Of a DNA stretch of 35,738 bases, positions 32,365 to 35,738 are shown one piece after another; the stretch's first letter is position 1; each line of letters begins with the position of its first letter. A model generated the notes under the pieces. It was not told where the DNA came from. It made no database searches and saw nothing but the letters and a program-made list of their open reading frames with translations. Both the position numbers and the translations under genes were made by a program. The stretch is from assembly GCA_012729095.1 (NCBI GenBank), contig JAAYDU010000036.1:1-35738 (forward strand), given 5' to 3'. The stretch comes from Methanobacteriota archaeon (GTDB lineage Archaea > Thermoplasmatota > Thermoplasmata > Methanomassiliicoccales > UBA472).

Positions 32365-32679
32365 ATGGCACGGCGCTGCCTTCTCATGGACCATTTGACA
32401 GTCATCGGGCTCATGGCCGGGCTCATAACCACATCCGGCTTCGTCCCCCAGGTCATCAAGGGCTACCGCAGCGGAAGCATGGAGGACGTGTCCCTGTGGA
32501 TGCCCCTGGTGCTCATGGCAGGCATGGCCCTCTGGCTGATGTACGGTGTTTTCCTGGGGGACATTCCGATAATGCTGTGGAACGGCGTGGCCATAGGCTT
32601 GAACGCGACGATGGTCTTGTTGAAGGTACGATCGGATGAAAAGAAAAAGAGGGGGGCGGACCCCCCGGTCACTCGCTGA
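32365..32679 (+). CDS. SemiSWEET/PQ-loop transporter-like protein
   Basis: A small membrane protein of 104 residues with three helices, the size of a SemiSWEET half-transporter that works as a homodimer for sugars. The signature PQ motif is in GFVPQVIKGYRSGSMEDVSLWM (about residues 25-46), and the third helix carries WNGVAIGLNATMVLL with the conserved Asn. ATG 32365 follows the SDR stop with no gap; ATG 32386 (MDHLTVIG) is a likely alternative because known SemiSWEETs start there. Its 3' end overlaps the convergent iron-sulfur gene by 11 nt. Specificity is not evident. Confidence 0.85.
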   Translation: MARRCLLMDHLTVIGLMAGLITTSGFVPQVIKGYRSGSMEDVSLWMPLVLMAGMALWLMYGVFLGDIPIMLWNGVAIGLNATMVLLKVRSDEKKKRGADPPVTR

Positions 32680-33388
32680 CCTTGGAGAACGGGCAGACCG
32701 ATATGCACCTGCCGCAGGCCTTCTCCGGCTTGCTGCCATCCCCTATCAGCCTAACCTCGTACGCCCCGCACTTGGCCCAGTCGATGACCATGTCCCGGCT
32801 CTCCGGGTGATGCTTGAAGTCGGTGTTCTTCAGCACCTTCATGGCGCAGCGGTCTATGCAGGCCGTGCAATCGCCGCACTTGTTCTCGATCATTTTGTTC
32901 GGCCGGTCAACAGGCATGTCCGTGAGCACCGCTCCCATGCGCTGCCGTGCGCCGTACTCGTCGGTTATGAGCAGCCCGTTCTTTCCTATCCAACCCATCC
33001 CGGACAGCGAAGCTATGGCCTTTTGGGAGATCGGCCCTAGCAGCTTCTCCGGGTCCACCCTCTGAGCAGGGTCGATGAACCTGGCCTTGTATCCGGCGTC
33101 GGTGAGCATGGCCACGACGCTCTCCCCCGTGGCCTTGAGCTTCTTGTTGCACATCTTGTAGGCCGATCTCATTTCCTCGCTGGGCTTGTTCAGGGAGGCC
33201 CGCGCGGCCTCCTTGGGTATCTCCACGGCAAAGGAGACCGCGTATGGGAACTCGAGCGTCGTGGGGTCCCCCTTGAGGATCCCCTTTAATGGAGACAGGT
33301 CCGCGAATCCCACTAGATCGGAGCCAGCCTCGCGGGCGGCCGCCTCTATCTTCTCGTAAAGAGGTTCCAATGAACCAGAGTTAGTCAT
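32669..33388 (-). CDS. QueG-like protein with double 4Fe-4S cluster domain
   Basis: A 239-residue iron-sulfur protein resembling epoxyqueuosine reductase (QueG) and related double-cluster proteins. GMGWIGKNGLLITDEYG (131-147) is the QueG hallmark. Cysteines are in CGDCTACIDRC (171-181) and, for the second cluster, C207 plus CGRCISVCPF (225-234). It is shorter than bacterial QueG (about 350) and lacks the C-terminal HEAT-like part, so a reductase acting on another substrate is likely. Archaea make archaeosine rather than queuosine. ATG 33388 is chosen because the TATA box ATATTTAAG (33414-33422) lies 29 nt upstream; earlier in-frame codons precede the promoter. Confidence 0.83.
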   Translation of the reverse strand: MTNSGSLEPLYEKIEAAAREAGSDLVGFADLSPLKGILKGDPTTLEFPYAVSFAVEIPKEAARASLNKPSEEMRSAYKMCNKKLKATGESVVAMLTDAGYKARFIDPAQRVDPEKLLGPISQKAIASLSGMGWIGKNGLLITDEYGARQRMGAVLTDMPVDRPNKMIENKCGDCTACIDRCAMKVLKNTDFKHHPESRDMVIDWAKCGAYEVRLIGDGSKPEKACGRCISVCPFSKVSE

Positions 33389-33413
33389 GCTCTCTCGATG
33401 GGGATGGACGCAT

Positions 33414-33422
33414 CTTAAATAT
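33414..33422 (-). promoter_or_regulatory. TATA box for the QueG-like gene
   Basis: Minus-strand ATATTTAAG is centred about 29 nt from the ATG at 33388. It lies in the 55-base gap after the ArsR-type gene. Confidence 0.5.
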
Positions 33423-33443
33423 TGTGCCTGAACGAACGTAATT

Positions 33444-33821
33444 TCAGATGATATCATCGCCGAGACAGGACAGGCCCCTATCGGTCAGGCGATACACGCG
33501 CCAGTTCTTGTTCTGGCTCCACGCGGCCAGCCCCGTCTTCTCCAGGATGCTGAGGTGATATGACAACTTGGAGTCGGTGAGGCCGGTCAGCTCCTTCAGG
33601 ACGCAGGGACAGAGATCGCTCGCCCCAAGCAGGTTCAAAATAAGAAGCCTCGCCGGGTCGGACAGAGCCTGGTGCCGGTCAGCCAATTCCTTTAGGCGAT
33701 CCCTATCGGGCACCCGGGACAGTATCCCCGCGCGCCCTCCGGCCTCACGGAGCCCGTCGGCCACTTCCCTGGGCAGGGATCCGTTGAACGCAACGGACCA
33801 TCCCTCGTCCTCACCTGACAT
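33444..33821 (-). CDS. ArsR-type winged-helix regulator with CPC motif
   Basis: A 125-residue protein with an ArsR/SmtB winged helix-turn-helix: LSDPARLLILNLLG (about 53-66), recognition helix DSKLSYHLSILEKTGL (83-98) and wing WSQNKNWRVYRLT. C71 and C73 (DLCPCVLKE) sit where ArsR-type sensors bind As(III) or other metals through a CxC pair in the same helix, so metal or metalloid sensing is plausible. The first 40 residues have no recognised domain. No metal efflux gene is adjacent; the next gene on the strand is the QueG-like iron-sulfur protein. Upstream at 33848-33878 lies a seven-pair inverted repeat that may be an operator. Confidence 0.85.
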   Translation of the reverse strand: MSGEDEGWSVAFNGSLPREVADGLREAGGRAGILSRVPDRDRLKELADRHQALSDPARLLILNLLGASDLCPCVLKELTGLTDSKLSYHLSILEKTGLAAWSQNKNWRVYRLTDRGLSCLGDDII

Positions 33822-33962
33822 CCGACCAGCTCACCGGTTACGAAAATGGGGACCTCGATTATCATACCTTCGGTCCCCCTTTCAGCGGAGAGGCCCCCAG
33901 GTCTTCGCCAGGTGGCGATCCCACCTCAGCCCCTTCGAGAACGCGGAGGCGCTCCGTACCCA

Positions 33963-34226
33963 TCAGAACACTTCCAGAACCTGGACGTACCGGTACAGCA
34001 GGTAGATTATCAGGGCGTAGGCCAACACCCTGATACCGACTATGAGCAGGTCCAGGTCATCGAACAACCTCATCAATATCAAGAGGTGGGACGTGCCGAA
34101 CAGGGAGAAGACCAGCGCCATCATCAAGGGCAGGGAATGCCTGCTGCGGCGGTACCCCACCAGTCCCAGGACCACTATGGACAGGCAAAGAACGAGGTTC
34201 GCCCAGATCACCAGTTCCGCATCCAT
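33963..34226 (-). CDS. Small three-helix membrane protein of unknown function
   Basis: An 87-residue hydrophobic protein with about three membrane helices (VIWANLVLCLSIVVLGLVGY, LPLMMALVFSLFGTSHLLILM, and IRVLAYALIIYLLYRYV). No family is recognised. ATG 34226 is chosen because a minus-strand TATA box CTTATAAACT (34251-34260) is about 29 nt away. In-frame ATGs at 34250 and 34238 lie too close to that box. The product is plausibly real because of this promoter and balanced amphipathic loops, but there is no clue to its role. Confidence 0.65.
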   Translation of the reverse strand: MDAELVIWANLVLCLSIVVLGLVGYRRSRHSLPLMMALVFSLFGTSHLLILMRLFDDLDLLIVGIRVLAYALIIYLLYRYVQVLEVF

Positions 34227-34279
34227 GTTCTGCTGCATATACGGTATCAAAGTTTATAAGACCATAACTCCCAAAGCCC

Positions 34280-35059
34280 TCATCTCTCCGATTGGCAGCC
34301 GGGGCACAGCACCGTCGTACGCCCACCGATGCGCATGCATCCCAGCACCGTGCCGCAGCGGGGGCATAAGGCTCCCTCCCTCCGGTCCCTCAGAAGGTGG
34401 CCATCGGGAAGCCGGGAGAGATCCGTACGCACAGCGATGGAGGTCTCCAGCACGTTCCTTACGCGTTCGCCAAGCCCGATCAGCTCGTTCCTGGAAAGAG
34501 CGTTCACTTTAACGGCAGGGTGCAACCTCTCCTGGAACAGGGCCTCGTCCGCGTACAGGTTCCCGACACCGGCTATGATGCCCTGGTCCAGGAGCAGGGG
34601 CTTGATGGAACCTTTCCTGCCCTCCATCCTGGAGGCGAACTCCTCTCCTGGCACGGTCAAGGCGTCCGGCCCCAGGCCCTTATCGGCGATCAGGTCCCGT
34701 ATGCTCCGGTAAAGGCCGAAACGGCCGAACCGCCTGGGATCGTCAAGGACCAGGAAGCCGTCCCCGATGCCGAGGCGCAGCCTCTCGTGCGGGGTATGGA
34801 CGCCTTCGCTCACCACACTAATCTCCCCGCTCATGCCCAGGTGCACGTACAGGTGCGTGCTCCCCACGCCGACCAGCAGGTTCTTTCCATGCCGACGGGC
34901 TTCGCCCACGGTCCCGCCCTGCAGCGCTGCCTTCAAGAGGTCCGCCGAGCAATTGGCCATCATCTTGTCATCCAGCACCTCGACGGTGATGACCTGCCGC
35001 TCTCTCAGACGGTACTGTACCAGCATCCTGGCCATCTCCACCTCCGGCAGTTCGGGCAT
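34280..35059 (-). CDS. mutM: Formamidopyrimidine/endonuclease VIII-type DNA glycosylase
   Basis: A base-excision-repair enzyme of the Fpg/Nei family that removes oxidised bases and cuts the strand. After Met removal the catalytic Pro and Glu of PELPEVE are at the N-terminus. K59 in RRHGKNLLV, LHLGMSGEI-type strand (VHLGMSGEI) and DDPRRFGR follow. The helix-two-turn-helix (LLLDQGIIAGVGNLYADEALF) and the C-terminal zinc finger CPRCG...CPGCQ complete the fold. Length (259) is normal. ATG 35059 is chosen because MPELPEVE requires it, and a TATA box AGTTATTAAC (35081-35090) is 27 nt away. Fpg is mainly bacterial and sporadic in archaea, suggesting transfer. Confidence 0.95.
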   Translation of the reverse strand: MPELPEVEMARMLVQYRLRERQVITVEVLDDKMMANCSADLLKAALQGGTVGEARRHGKNLLVGVGSTHLYVHLGMSGEISVVSEGVHTPHERLRLGIGDGFLVLDDPRRFGRFGLYRSIRDLIADKGLGPDALTVPGEEFASRMEGRKGSIKPLLLDQGIIAGVGNLYADEALFQERLHPAVKVNALSRNELIGLGERVRNVLETSIAVRTDLSRLPDGHLLRDRREGALCPRCGTVLGCMRIGGRTTVLCPGCQSER

Positions 35060-35156
35060 GAGCATGGTAAACGCAGGAACGTTAATAACTCGCTCGTGGT
35101 CACAAGTGTCCACGGCCGTTTAGTACTGTGCTCATACTAGTCCGTTCCAAGGAACA

Positions 35157-35618
35157 ATGGAGCGTGATGCACAGATGAGCGAGAACGAGTGGACCCGCGG
35201 TGATCGCGGGGATTGGAGGTCTTTGAAGGGAATGAAGCGGCGGGTCACGGCGAGCGCCGTGTCGGCGCTTCTGTGGTTCGGGGCCGTGATAGCGTGGCTT
35301 TTCTTCCTGGCCGACGGGTACAGCATACTGCAGAACATCGCCGCCCTCATGCTGTCGGTGGTGGCCCTGGCGATCGTCAACGTGGCCGTGTGGATGCCCT
35401 TCGCGCGGAACATGGGCGATCTGTCTGATATCGGCTGCGGAACGGAAAGGCATGGAGCAGTCAAGGGCGCGCTCGCCCTCGCCTGGCTGGTGGCCATCGG
35501 GCTCTGGCTGTTCCTGTATGCCGGTGACCACAGCATATACCAGAACCTGGCCGTGCTGCTGCTGTCCCTGGTCCCTGTGGCGTCCGCATGCATGCTGCTG
35601 GACAGGTGCGCCGCTTAA
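35157..35618 (+). CDS. Duplicated four-helix membrane protein
   Basis: A 153-residue protein with a charged N-terminal 30 residues and four membrane helices in two similar halves: ALLWFGAVIAWLFFLADGYSILQNIAALMLSVV and ALAWLVAIGLWLFLYAGDHSIYQNLAVLLLSLV. The shared W-L-F-x-x-D/G-xSI-x-QN-x-A core shows an internal duplication. The first half is followed by a polar loop with RNMGDLSDIGCGTERHG. No family is recognised. A TATA-like GTTTAGTAC (35118-35126) would give a leader of about 8 nt. The perfect repeat GTTCC-AA-GGAAC (35144-35155) at the predicted transcription start could be an operator. Confidence 0.7.
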   Translation: MERDAQMSENEWTRGDRGDWRSLKGMKRRVTASAVSALLWFGAVIAWLFFLADGYSILQNIAALMLSVVALAIVNVAVWMPFARNMGDLSDIGCGTERHGAVKGALALAWLVAIGLWLFLYAGDHSIYQNLAVLLLSLVPVASACMLLDRCAA

Positions 35619-35626
35619 GCAGCGAA

Positions 35627-35662
35627 AGAGGCGGAGCCCCTTCATCGCCCCCGCCTCTCTTA
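35627..35662. terminator. Hairpin after the duplicated membrane protein gene
   Basis: AGAGGCGG (35627-35634) pairs with CCGCCTCT (35651-35658) around a 16-base loop and is followed by CTTAATTCT. It could end transcription of the upstream gene. Nothing further is recognised from 35663 to the window end. Confidence 0.45.
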
Positions 35663-35738
35663 ATTCTGATCGACACGGCGTGCAACGGGGCGTCTATGCG
35701 GGCGCCCATGCCCGACCGTGTCGCGGTCCGAAACAGAA

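Noticed and set aside
35461-35709. 82-codon minus-strand frame at the window end
   Set aside because: Antisense to the duplicated membrane protein, with Arg/Pro-rich shadow composition.
1-35738. CRISPR array, insertion sequence, prophage or integrative element
   Set aside because: No regularly spaced repeats, transposase, integrase or phage structural motifs were found, and no duplicated tRNA 3' ends that would mark an attachment site.

Overview
This is a GC-rich archaeal chromosome segment. The archaeal assignment rests on the archaea-only tRNA amidotransferase pair GatD/GatE, ribosomal protein eS17 (rps17e), an HVO_0476-family zinc-ribbon protein, an archaeal RqcH/NFACT protein, and many TATA boxes lying 26-30 nt from start codons, the mark of leaderless or near-leaderless mRNAs. 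HypE, ThyX, a DUF362 ferredoxin, a hydantoinase/oxoprolinase-like protein and large secreted proteins with a C-terminal membrane anchor followed by Arg/Lys fit Thermoplasmatota, possibly a Methanomassiliicoccales-like methanogen. That lineage call is inference: no methanogenesis gene lies in the window.

Layout. 1-615: C-terminal end of a cell-surface protein. 716-4423: gatD-gatE (Gln-tRNA formation) converging on an Mtq2/HemK2-type methyltransferase. 4495-7230: a tightly overlapping four-gene operon (rhomboid protease, metallo-beta-lactamase fold hydrolase, HVO_0476 zinc ribbon, protein isoaspartate methyltransferase). 7219-9572: HAD phosphatase, divergent TraB-family protein, thyX, rps17e. 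9757-11920: tRNA-Arg(GCG), rqcH, tRNA-Thr(GGU). 11957-18572: a NosD-like beta-helix surface protein, then DUF1015, DUF362 ferredoxin and hydantoinase-like genes on the minus strand.

18673-21574: a MoxR/RavA-type AAA+ ATPase carrying a C2H2-like zinc finger, followed by a von Willebrand A (ViaA/CoxE-type) partner. 21517-23453: aguB-aguA, the two-step agmatine-to-putrescine route. 23493-24514: Cys-rich HEAT-repeat protein and tRNA-Val(UAC). 24580-26784: a large secreted zinc metallopeptidase. 26993-29399: VIT1/CCC1-like transporter, a methyltransferase and hypE. 29468-30202: an unrecognised Cys-rich protein divergent from hypE. 30280-30357: tRNA-Arg(UCG). 30394-35618: DUF4256 protein, a 34-residue membrane miniprotein, short-chain dehydrogenase, SemiSWEET-like transporter, QueG-like iron-sulfur protein, ArsR-type regulator, small membrane protein, Fpg/MutM glycosylase and a duplicated four-helix membrane protein.

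No CRISPR array, insertion sequence, integrase or attachment site was seen, and no stretch over 300 bases lacks a gene. The best candidates for something undescribed are the zinc-finger MoxR/VWA pair, the rhomboid-to-pcm operon, the Cys-rich protein sharing a promoter with hypE, the single symmetric TATA box between the HAD and TraB genes, and the 34-residue membrane protein with its own promoter and terminator.
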